Source of the DNA: Priapulus caudatus
Taxonomy: Eukaryota > Priapulida > Priapulimorpha > Priapulimorphida > Priapulidae
NCBI RefSeq assembly: GCF_000485595.1
Contig: NW_014577163.1
Span: 1 to 26,032 of the forward strand
Direction: 5' to 3'
DNA: 26,032 bases
A program made the translations under genes and the position numbers. Under the pieces are notes generated by a model. The model saw only the letters and a list, made by a program, of their open reading frames with translations, ran no database searches and had not been told where the DNA came from. Numbering within the stretch: position 1 is the stretch's first letter; each line of letters begins with the position of its first letter. Below, one piece after another: positions 16,514 to 26,032 of this stretch.

Positions 16514-17480
16514 CGGTCATATTGCTAGACGAGCAATGATGAGTAAGGGACTTGGTTATGAGCAACAGAAACAGGCGAATAGGGAAGCATCCATCCATCA
16601 CACTTCCTGACGTCAGGCTATGTCTAAAATACGGCACGCAGATCAAAGCCACGGTGAGGCTCAATTCCTTGTGTGTCTCTAATAGGTCTCACGCCCGCGA
16701 CCCACCCCATGTTCCCAATACCAACACCAACCAAGTCGTTTGTGATGTCAGGGAGACCCAAAAATCTACATTTGCAAGTCTCAGGGAAAATCGGAGGCTG
16801 AAAAGTACGAGCGATGGCGAGCCAAGACGACAGCTTGTGTTCGCACGAACGAGGAGCATCATGGAAGAGTCAATTAAGCGTAGTCCGTCTCCGAGATGCT
16901 GTGATGTCTCGGGCAATTCACCGATGAAACATCAGACTCTCATGCCGACACACTGAGCGTAGAGGTGCTGATGCTATTAGTTTATGTCACGTCCTCACGC
17001 GATTGCCGTCCGTTAACGTCGACGATATTGTGAAAACGCGAGGGTATTGTAATAAGTGGAATTAAAACTAAATCCTATAGTGTAAAATGCGAAGGGCGAA
17101 AATTCGCTTGCGGTTGGTTATATTTTATCTTGTGGGGTCGAATCGAGAATCGACGTTGCGATGCGGACGCGTCAGTTCGAGATTCGGCAGTAATGTTATG
17201 CTGTGGGGAAGACAGTGCCGGGAAAGTGCCTCAACGACTACAGATTTTGCGTCATACCGTAGGAGCGAAACCTTGTTATCGTAGGCCACATAGTATTTAG
17301 CGGATCCACTGTTCAACCAAGACCCCGTAGCGTGATGACATAGTTTGCATAGGGCAGCACGAGAGTGGTGGGCGCATATACATGTAGATGGCGCCGTTTT
17401 TATTTCAACGCTGGGCCATCCTCTTGTGCTGCTGACGTTTCGCGGTTAGCATAGAATAAAGATGTACTTTATCATATCCT
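16514..17480 (+). other. candidate 3'-terminal (UTR) exon ending after AATAAA
   Basis: The acceptor is TCGATTGCAG, preceded by AT-rich sequence. The region is clearly richer in GC than its flanks and ends near AATAAA (17455-17460). One frame from the acceptor reads GHIARRAMMSKGLGYEQQKQ, then ANREASIHHTS and a stop. A different frame is open from ATG 16558 to a stop at 16956 (about 133 codons). I cannot identify either product. A spliced 3' UTR exon of the kinase gene is the simplest reading; an independent small gene is possible. Confidence 0.35.
17455..17460 (+). terminator. candidate polyadenylation signal AATAAA
   Basis: AGAATAAAGATG context at the end of the GC-richer block that starts at 16514, followed by a T/GT-rich stretch. 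It fits a transcript end at about 17475-17485. Confidence 0.4.
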
Positions 17481-19090
17481 CGTGTCTTAACAGTCGAATC
17501 ATTGGTTTCTTGTGGGTAGATATCGAAACGCATATGCCATGTCACTCGACACTGTTCATATATCGATGCTAAATAAGTGTTTTACTTATGTCTATACTTC
17601 CACCTCTTCTCCATAGTTAAATGTCTTGTTGGATTGATACCGAGAGCATGCAGTCGAGAGTGTGTGGGCGTCATCTTGGTCGATGTCGTCCGTCCTGGCG
17701 TGCTTGTTTGCGTTGAGCTCGGTAGACAGGTGGAGCGAAATAGCGAGGATGAGAGAACACATGAGTGTGACTGGCGCCTCCGCAATCATGTACCCGCACG
17801 AGCAGCCTGGTTTACAACATATTCCCTATTAAATTCTATATATGTACAGTTGATATTTTCGGCGTGCTGTGTACAATTCCATTTACATTGGTGCTTTGTG
17901 TACATATAGGTACATATAGGTATATATACCACTGTCGCATGTGGATGTGTCGTAACAATGGTGAATGGCGTTTGATTCGCGCCCAAATAAAGAGCTTCAA
18001 ACCATACGTTGTGCGTACAAGAATCATAGTCACCTGGTTAACAGGTGAGGGGCGAGTGTGCGCATAGTGTAGATGTATCAGTGTAGCTTTTTCTTCAGGG
18101 TATACCTATATATACAGTACCACCATATCTACGATATTGTCCCTTTTCTATTGTTTTCCATATAAAATGGACACACGGAGGTTATTTCTATACAGAATAA
18201 TTTCAAGGAATGTATTTCAGAAATTATATAACGGTCATTGTTATTGTAATCAAGTTGCTATAATCATTGGTTCATTTTCCAGCCATAATACTGCATTATA
18301 CTATTTTTAAGTTCGATCGCCGTACTCTAAACAGCAAAAGAATGGTGATTTCTTTTATAATTTAGTGTTCGAATTCCCGTTTAGTGGAAACCGATAAGTA
18401 TCAGAACATAATGAAATATACGAGACAATTACTATTTTGTTAAATTTCAAGTCCGCAGCCATGTATATATTACTATAAAAAGACATACATACATTATATG
18501 CATTATGTGTATATATGGTATTTATAAGGGTACGTTTTAATCATTATTGAGTTTAACCCCCAACACATGTTTGGGCTTTCAAATATTCGAAAGAAGCGTG
18601 GTATGCAGTTGACTATGTGATGAGGTAGATCACGTCTTTATGAATATAGCTTAGTTGTTACGATCATGACATAATTTATTGTCATCTATGTAATTTCTAT
18701 ATAATTTTTATGGGCGAATATAAAAGCATTTCGCCGACCGTTCCCTATCGTAAACTGTGCGATGTTTTAACGGGCACAACTCAGCTGCCAGTTAACATCC
18801 CATGCTAGGACTGAATCCCATATATATATATATATATTAATAATATAGTTACGTTTTAAATATTTCATTCTCTGGTGTTGAATTTCATACCATGCCGTAG
18901 CTGTTGTGGACTGAAATGCAAGCAGGTGTGATATACACACACATATACAATGTTCGACATTAGTTAGCTAAATACGGACATTGACAACTGCAGGGCTTAG
19001 ACGACGCTAGTAGTTTTTTCTATATATTTATATAAATATAGTCTAGCGAAGTTAGCTAGGTGTGATCCAGTGGACATCCTAATTGATAGA
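17481..19090. other. intergenic or intronic stretch, no gene recognised
   Basis: A GC-richer patch at 17640-17815 is open on both strands (110 codons +, about 66 codons -) without family resemblance. From 17820 onward the sequence is AT-rich, with a TA run at 18820-18838 and a TATATTTATATAAATATA palindrome-like patch near 19021-19039. Confidence 0.5.
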
Positions 19091-19445
19091 CGACTCGGTT
19101 ACACATTATCCGAGTGAGGGACGTGGCGCCATCTGTCAGGTGGTCGCTACGTCGCGGACATGTCTTGTGACGGGTACTTAGCAAGTTAGCACCTCATGGC
19201 CCACAGCCTATGCGAAGCGCGGCGTCTACGGTACACTTGTTCAGGGTCCAGCTTAAACCACAACTACCGGCAGATAGATTCAGAGGTACAGGGCGGTTGG
19301 TACGCACAATCGAGGTGCGACGTGAGGAGAGAGTTATGTAATAATAATGCACATCTATTGAGGAGGACCCCCGTCTTACTTTTGTTGCGATGGCCGCCCG
19401 CCAGGAACGAGTCGATGGAGCCATGATTACGCGCGGATTCCATGG
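19090..19445. other. GC-richer island, open on both strands, unassigned
   Basis: Sequence between AT-rich flanks with 76-codon open frames on both strands (19196-19426). Neither shows a motif, signal peptide or splice context. It could be a promoter or first exon of an unseen gene, or a repeat fragment. Confidence 0.3.
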
Positions 19446-20109
19446 GGTGAATGACTATAAAGAGATTTATTATTACAGCTGTTAGAAGCAGTGTGTTTCA
19501 CTATTAAAGTGATTATTAGCAGTATCTAAAAGACCAATTTTATTAAGTAAAATCTGAAAAGATTTCTATGTATATATAATATATACGAATACTTACACGA
19601 TGATGGATTGAGTGAAGACGGGAGTGTTGTCAATTTTAATCGCCTTTACTTTAAAGGTAATATATGAAATAATACTGCCTATTTATGCAGTTCTTCCATT
19701 TGGGTTTTAGTTGTGAATTTTGTACACATCCTACTAGAGAGATATTTCTACAATGTTGCACTGATAAGTCGTAGTAGCAAAAGATAGAGAAGCCTTTTTA
19801 TGTTCCCACCATGTAGCGTAGCAAGCACACTGGATGCCATGTTGCTCTGAATGTATCACGCCGACTCCCATCCGCAGGCCACGGGATTTACATGTTATTT
19901 CACGATGTTCCGTACCGGTATCAGTGCCGAAATGAGCCAAGCCTGCCTTTCTGATGCTACCTCACTTGTTTTCCCCCGTGATCAGTAGGCAACGACCCCT
20001 CCAACTTTGCACTTTAAAATTACATAGAAAATGCTTAGACTAACTTTGCGTCGAGATAGGTAGGAGGTAGATACTCACAACGCCAACCTGAAATCACTAC
20101 CAATAAAAT
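19446..20109. other. AT-rich stretch, nothing recognised
   Basis: No convincing coding, repeat or RNA structure. A minus-strand open frame at 19734-19940 has no recognisable content. Confidence 0.5.
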
Positions 20110-20225
20110 ACCGCACCTCACATACACCACAGTCATTCCTAACAATGAACAACCGCACCTCACATACACCACAGTCATTCCTACCAATGAACTACCGCAC
20201 CTCACATACACCACAGTCATTCCTA
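20110..20225. repeat. 42-bp tandem repeat, about 2.7 copies
   Basis: Units start at 20110, 20152 and 20194. Each begins ACCGCACCTCACATACACCA and continues CAGTCATTCCTA; the last is truncated after 32 bases. Copies differ at few positions. Because 42 is 14 codons, the minus strand shows an in-frame repeated peptide (MTVVYVRCG), which is not evidence of a gene. Confidence 0.95.
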
Positions 20226-23122
20226 TCGAGTTATAACCCGAGACTTGTGCATGTAGCTACATGTATCTCACAAGTTCATAGATTAGATTGACAAATCCAA
20301 AGACAACCATAATTGTTGTAAGTTTCGACAGACACGTGTCAGCCTTTAATCGGAGTTGTGGTTATTTGCAGTTATAAAAGGGCTGGTTTCCCAATTCGTG
20401 AATTACATTATTGATTAGCAACATGGCCGCAACTGGTATTGTGCTGTGACTATGAAATATCTTAATAAATTTTACAGTTGTCTTTATTTAAACTATTCTT
20501 TCCCCTTATTAACAATTAAGTTAATCGATTCTACAACGTTTCTTCTATGTGTTACGAGTTATGTGCGGTGGTTGTTTTGTACATATTATTGTACAAAAAA
20601 TAATAAAAGTATATGTAGCTGTATGTATTAATTTGAAGGTGTTGTTTTATTAAATGCGTTTTACATCATTTTTGTCGATAATTGTTAATGGACTATAAAT
20701 TCACAGTTCATTAAAATCTTCAATAATCTAAATTAAACGAAATCACGAACAAGCATTTATTTTCAGTGCATTTTATTTAGTCACGCTCCACAAAACATAG
20801 TTAAGGTGAAATTGTTACAACAACAAAGGACGATACTTGCTTAAGCAAAGTGAATAATACCTAAAGTGAAAGCAAGTGCATCACCAAATACCTTGAATTA
20901 AAAGCAAAAGCGATATTACAATGTCTACACAAAGAAACGAAATGACGTTAGTGGGTGGCGGGTCTGGCCGTTGGTCCTGTGTTGTTGACACGTCACGTGT
21001 GCCAAATAAAAACACACAATACACAATTCAAGAAGATACATCGGGGAAATTACATGGAAAAAACAGCACCATCATAACAATTTTTTAAATACATCAAAAG
21101 ATAAAAATAGCATCTGCTATCCAATCAGATAAACACTAAGCATATGCCACGTACTAAGTACGTGGATATGTTTGGATGTTACTAGTATGTGGAAATTTGG
21201 GGGTAACAGGAAACTAGAGAGGGTTCGGGTAATCGCACAATAGTGTGAAGTTCCCGCGTTCTCTGTGGCGACAATGGCTCCCTAGCGCCATCCATTATCA
21301 TGACACGACTTCGCTAAGTCACCCGTGAGCGCCTGTTTATTGTTATGATATCCACGGATTGCAGATTCATCCGTCCCCTGTGAGCTTATACATTTTCGTG
21401 CTCACTCAAAATGCTATGGCGATTTCCAAAAATACATTTTCAGAGCGAAGTGAAAACTTGGATAAATTGTTAGTCAAGCCTATATCGAGTCGTGACAATC
21501 AAGCGTTGGACAATGCCAAGTTATTTGCAAAACGGAAATGGAATTTTAGAACTAGCTCTAGACATATTGCAAACCGTAGGCCTATCTCTTCGGCGGAGGC
21601 AAAGACATTGTACAATAGCTCTATTTTCTTCGGGCGAGTAACAAAGGGGTATGGTAATTGGCTTCATTAACTAATATATGCGATTACTTCGTCGAAATAC
21701 CTCAACAGTATCAGTTATTTCTGACACACCTCGCGCAGTATTTTCAGATCACAGCTATATCGTTAACAGCCGAGTAAAATTTCATCCAAAAAATGTGAGA
21801 TCGCTCCTCATATTTGAAATACTAGTTTACACCCGTGTTCCCCAAATAGACACCTATATACGTGTATAAACGAAATCATATTGATTTCTACTATCTTATA
21901 CGGTAAACGGCATGCAACGATATTCTCTATAAATTCGAGTAAAAAGTATAACGTCCAACACGATAAGACTACAATACAAGTTACAGGTATTTTACTGCCC
22001 AAGCGTAAGCCTGGATAATAATTCATTCAATCCATCTAACAGCGGTCACGTTCTCGTACATTCGTTCATTCGCCACGTGTAGCTCGAGAAGGGGAAAGGG
22101 GGCGTGGGAGATGATAACCTCCTATATATGATGTGGGGTTGGTTAGTTTAGCTGTTGGTCGCTTGGAGCGCCCGCGTTGCGCGATCTCGCCCGTTATGTG
22201 ACGAAATCTTGTCTTCTGACTGCGTTCTAAATGTGCTGACATTTCGCACCTGACGTCGTTCAAGCGTTTTCACACGCTGTCTCCAAAAACAAGACAGCGT
22301 CGCGGTTGGCCTTCGAAATTACTGAGAGAGAGATGGAGAGTGAGCGACAGAGATATCATCACCTTAACGGATAGGCGTAAATGTGAGGCAAAGAACTGCT
22401 ACGCGCGCGTTCGCATGGATGCATCTAAGATACACTTATAAAATAGGGGATGTGGGGGTCTGGAATGATATGTCATCAAGTGCAAAAATATGTCCCAACT
22501 TGACAAAATGTTTATAAACATTGGCCTGTTCTGTATACTACAATTGTAAAATACATGAGTACATTCAATGACTCAATATTTCTTTAACTCCCTACATACA
22601 AATATACATTGGTCAGCCTTCTTGCCTTTGCTTGGTCAGCAACTGAAAACACGACGATACTATAACAACTAGTACGTATACACTAAACAACATCGACAGA
22701 CTGAAGTGCCAGTCCCCACCCCATGATACTCACTCAGTTCAGTCATATTTGCGTGATATTCATTTGTGAGTTCCCTAAGAGATGATATTAGTACAGCTAG
22801 TATTAGCTACACACGTAGATGGCATACAGAAAGCTTTCCCCAAATGTATACCTGACTGAATAATAATATTTAGATTTAGGCACCGCCTAAAAGCGGAGCT
22901 CCCGATAGGTGACTCCAGGATAATCCACGATAGGCAACCCGTAAGAAGAGGATAGGCTTATTGTGCAACTTGCTGTATCATCGTCAGTGATGACGTCATA
23001 TCACGTGACAATGGTGTTACCCCTCCCCCCCTTCCCCTAAGACACCTTTTGTCAAAGGTTGGTTGTGTGGAAGTGTTTACTTCTTGAGATATGAATTTTT
23101 TCTAGGTGGTACCACAGGGTTT
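20226..23122. other. AT-rich stretch with isolated open frames, no gene supported
   Basis: It contains a 101-codon open frame at 21365-21670 (after GATTGCAG) of unknown nature and the short palindrome at 21147-21165. It also has a GC-richer patch at 22070-22340 and a C run near 23025-23035. None shows a recognisable domain, and microsatellites are scarce here. Confidence 0.45.
21147..21165. repeat. 9-bp palindrome with one-base centre
   Basis: CCACGTACT, A, AGTACGTGG. It contains two CACGT/ACGTG cores, which could be E-box-like sites, but such a palindrome can arise by chance. Confidence 0.5.
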
Positions 23123-23258
23123 CCATGTGTACACGGACGTACGTACGTATATGTACGGACGGACGGACACGCCATCAAAAATGAAGTCGATGAGTTACCA
23201 TATCGATTTTTTCTTAAGTATGGTGCTCCGCTCACGCGGGTCGAAGCTCCGCTATTAT
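23123..23258 (+). repeat. dispersed direct repeat, copy 1
   Basis: Begins CCATGTGTACACGGACGTAC, continues with a GTACGGAC patch, CGCCATCAAAAATGAA and GTTACCATAT, and ends TATGGTGCTCCGCTC and GAAGCTCCGCTAT. The same order of motifs recurs at 23558-23688 with roughly three-quarters identity by eye. Confidence 0.85.
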
Positions 23259-23557
23259 ACACTCCTGATAATATTATATTATAATATCGCAATGAGAAAC
23301 CAAAATGAATTGTGACGGTATACACGCTTTTAGTTTTGTTAGCGATGACGTTGGAAATAAATTGGTTATAGAGCTTTCCTACATGTTTTATATAACCTTA
23401 CTATACTATAGACGTTTTATCGGCAAGGTGGTGAGAAAATAGCAATTTTGCATTAAAGATATTGTCAACTAGACTAAATCAAATCTTGTAAAACGAACCA
23501 GAGGAGTGTGACACCACAGACTGGTATCTGCTTGTCCCATGTCCATATATGCTGGGT

Positions 23558-23688
23558 CCCATGTGTGTACACGGACGTACGTACGTAAATACGGCCGGAC
23601 GCGCCATCAAAACTAAAATCGCTGGGTTACCATATTCATTGTTTCTTCAGTATGGTGCTCCGCTCGCCCGCGCGGAAGCTCCGCTATT
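23558..23688 (+). repeat. dispersed direct repeat, copy 2
   Basis: Same sequence of blocks as 23123-23258 (CCATGTGTGTACACGGACG, CGCCATCAAAACTAAAATCG, GGGTTACCATATTCATTG, CAGTATGGTGCTCCGCTC, GGAAGCTCCGCTATT). The downstream GC-rich stretch to about 23770 may also belong to it. Likely an unclassified interspersed element. Confidence 0.85.
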
Positions 23689-25380
23689 GTGATAGCTGGC
23701 CTGTGTGGAATGCGCACTGACCCCCCGGGAACGGTTTACTGCGCGCATGTTTCAAACACGTGTTGCCGACTTGCGACGTTCTGACACTGATATTGTTCAA
23801 CCTTACCTGCTCTTCTAACATCATAAATTTATTCCTCTCCCTAACCCTGTCACTTTGTTCCTCTCTTCTAAATCCATGCCGTCTAATTCCATCTTGTCCT
23901 CAATTCCCGATAACACATTTTTTTAATTCTATTTAACTCTTTCACCAAGTAGCATTCTAATCACCTCACCACATATTCGATTCTAATTTACTACCGTCCT
24001 CTATACCTTCTGCTTTGGAGCCGTTTGTAGCTACCGTAGGCTGACGCAACACCGCGACTACTCCTCTGTAATACTTCTATGTCTCCAGTATCTCCATCGG
24101 GCGGAAAGTTAAAGAAATTATTTAATAATTAACTTCTTAACCAAGAAAAATATAGTGAAATATAGTCTCACCTAATAGCGAACATGTTACTGATTACTTT
24201 AGTGTAAAAATACGCTGGCCCTATGCTGTTATGGTATATAAAATGGCAAATAATGCAGCCACGTTCGTTCGTGTCGCAAAAATTCCATTGAAGTCGGCAA
24301 CCACCAGACAAAATATAATTAATGTGCATCTCATTAAGTCACACAGTGGTTCTAGACTAGTGCAACATATCTAGTGCTTAATTCAAGCAAACATGTAAAA
24401 GTACGGTGACGGGGTCTCGCGAGAAACAATTGACAGCATCATGTAACCGCGTCTACACGCTGTATAAACTAACAGATTTCGTTCATTGTATATATTTGTG
24501 AAAATAACGATGTACGCGTGTTTTCTGACACGTTAGCCTTACTTGGCACACTTCTGATACACAAGCAATACCAATAAGTATTGTAGTGGCCGGAACAATA
24601 CGGGAACGGTCTGGAAGACGGTTTGAAATAATTACTTTAAAACCCCCATGCAGATATATGATCATGATATGACTGATTCGTTGTCGCGAATTTCGCCGAG
24701 CGGCTCATCATGACACGAGCGATGGTCTACGCATGCGCGAGGATAACGCCGTACGACCATTCTATAACATTCGTACGTGAAGACCGAGCAATAACTTGCC
24801 GGGGCAGATAGCTGCGACACATACAATCGCACCTGTAACTCAGTCAAGAGCACGAAACCTATTTGCGTGCGGATTGTATAATGCAAACGTTCATGTTCTA
24901 TGAACTACATAAACCAGCGCGATTCACATGTGGCTTCTTAATCTGGCTTCTAGCTTGTCTGCCCCGTGATCACGCGCACTCACATATCGACTCCTACGGA
25001 TGCATAAAGCCCGTTATTAGTGCGCTCACCGATTCATAACAGGTATTACTTGATCACAATTGTTTTTGCACTTTACTACTGCGACTTCACAATGCTAATT
25101 TACGTATACACAATGTCATATTATTATAAACTTATGTTATTATCTCTCACAGTTATCACCAATCCCTGGCAATATAGTCGTACTTATAGTCATTACCAGT
25201 ATCAGGAGTGCATGGATAACACAAAAACCTTTATTCACCCTTGCCATTATACGTAAATATCAGGAGTGAATTATAATAGATCTATATTATTAAATAACAG
25301 ACAGGACAGACACACGCGCGCCAGGAACCACAGCGCACATCGGCGGCCCAACCACACCACGACACATGATAAAGTTTATT
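23689..25380. other. AT-rich stretch, nothing recognised
   Basis: No coding motif, RNA gene or tandem repeat was seen. Several 60-78-codon open frames are compatible with chance. Confidence 0.5.
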
Positions 25381-25411
25381 AAATATATATATATATATAT
25401 ATATATATAAC
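25381..25411. repeat. TA microsatellite
   Basis: About 14 TA dinucleotides. Confidence 0.95.
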
Positions 25412-25885
25412 AGATTATGAGCATGTATATATAATTATGTCGACCGACAGTGCTATTGTGGGTAAGGGAAACATATTGGCGGCGGGGAGGGCATAAATTT
25501 TATAGAGGCTATACAACATGCCATGCTAAACAAGGCTTATCGCCTGGCCGTTCGAGTGACTTTTCTGTGTTCGGAAACACGAGGAATTAGTAGCGCGCTG
25601 CATTCAATGTGGCTCTAGGTGATCAAATTTGCCATATTTATCTAACTATGCACTTGTGCTATCTGGTGAATGCGTTTCCTCGCTCTCGATTTTGGGCTAT
25701 TTGCGCCGGATTACTTGTAAGCCATAATGCGGTCTCCCCCCTGCCCCGTCCGCTCATGCTCTGCTCTCAATGCATCTCGTACTGCCCGCCTACTCACTCT
25801 GCTCTCTGCGCAAGTCACTCGCGTGCACTTCATAACGCTTGCCATACCGCAAGTTCGCACACGATTCTTCCTGCGTTTTAGTCAC
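25412..25885. other. mixed stretch before the terminal CT tract, no gene supported
   Basis: A 90-codon + strand open frame (25609-25881) is pyrimidine- and Cys/His/Ser-biased, grading into the CT tract, and has no family motif. Confidence 0.45.
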
Positions 25886-26032
25886 TCGCATCTCTGTCTC
25901 CTCTTCCGTCTACTCTCTCTCATCCTCATGCCTGCTTCTCTCGTCTTTCTCTCTCTCCTCTCTCTCTCCTTCTCTCTCTCTCTTCTTCTCTCTTTCTCCT
26001 CTCTCGCTCTCTCTCTCTCTGCTCTCTCCTTA
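25886..26032. repeat. CT-rich polypyrimidine tract
   Basis: CTCTCT and TCTTCTC units increase toward the window end and continue beyond it. The same composition occurs at the left edge (1-54). Confidence 0.92.

Noticed and set aside
17577-18067. Small genes on + (MFYLCLYFHLF...) or - (MIAEAPVTLMC..., signal-peptide-like)
   Set aside because: The frames overlap on both strands and show no family motif or cysteine pattern. Hydrophobic starts of this length occur by chance.
19194-19426. 76-codon open frames on both strands of a GC-richer island
   Set aside because: Mutual shadows with no motif; listed only as an unassigned island.
20110-20225. CRISPR array or repeat-protein gene
   Set aside because: Direct tandem 42-bp units without spacers; no start or splice context for the minus-strand peptide.
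21365-21670. 101-codon open frame after GATTGCAG
   Set aside because: No domain, no matching upstream donor and no downstream donor or poly(A) signal that would make an exon. Possible but unsupported.
23000-23040. C-run and CACGTGAC as a promoter for a downstream gene
   Set aside because: No TATA box or initiator arrangement and no recognisable gene follows.
1-26032. tRNA or rRNA genes
   Set aside because: No A-box/B-box pair with a cloverleaf and no conserved rRNA core was seen on either strand by eye. A tRNAscan or Infernal run would settle this.

Overview
The window comes from an animal nuclear genome, most likely an invertebrate. The evidence is one large gene with GT-AG introns, long CA, TA and GA microsatellites, and degraded retrotransposons. 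No bacterial, organellar or viral gene organisation is visible. I cannot name the species.

Left and centre (1433-15041, + strand): the 3' part of a type I diacylglycerol kinase gene (the EF-hand/RVH class; vertebrate DGK alpha, beta and gamma). I could assemble twelve coding exons with consistent phases. They give one uninterrupted reading frame of 556 codons plus stop, or 549 if a shorter donor is used in the fourth exon. In order they encode the first C1 zinc finger, the second C1 zinc finger, the catalytic DAGKc domain (with GGDG and GTGND) and the accessory DAGKa domain, followed by a short basic tail. The N-terminal EF-hands and RVH domain must lie upstream of base 1; I see no exon for them in 1-1432. 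Introns range from 195 bases to 4.4 kb, and several are filled by microsatellites (polypurine GA, CA/TG) or a minisatellite.

The largest intron (10099-14500) holds nested mobile elements. A degraded APE-type non-LTR retrotransposon lies on the minus strand: an ORF1-like region at about 12790-13660, endonuclease at 11640-11990, the endonuclease/RT linker at 10840-11240, and a reverse transcriptase remnant at 10330-10530. It is interrupted by a small element with CCTCCGCC-type ends and by a 0.67-kb fold-back element with two ~285-bp arms of very high identity. Each arm contains a complete type I hammerhead ribozyme motif, one on each strand. This is the most striking feature of the window. Hammerheads of this kind are known from Penelope-like retroelements and retrozymes. 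Here the right-arm copy is in sense with the kinase pre-mRNA.

Around the gene end (15042-17480): a strong donor 2 bases after the stop, two well-formed acceptors followed by protein-like reading (16124, 16514), and an AATAAA at 17455. These suggest a spliced 3' UTR and/or an alternative C-terminus. An alternative terminal exon with its own AATAAA may also exist inside the intron at 4243-6612.

Right third (17481-26032): AT-rich intergenic or intronic DNA with a 42-bp tandem repeat, a pair of diverged direct repeats, small palindromes and TA/CT microsatellites. I found no gene there that I can defend.
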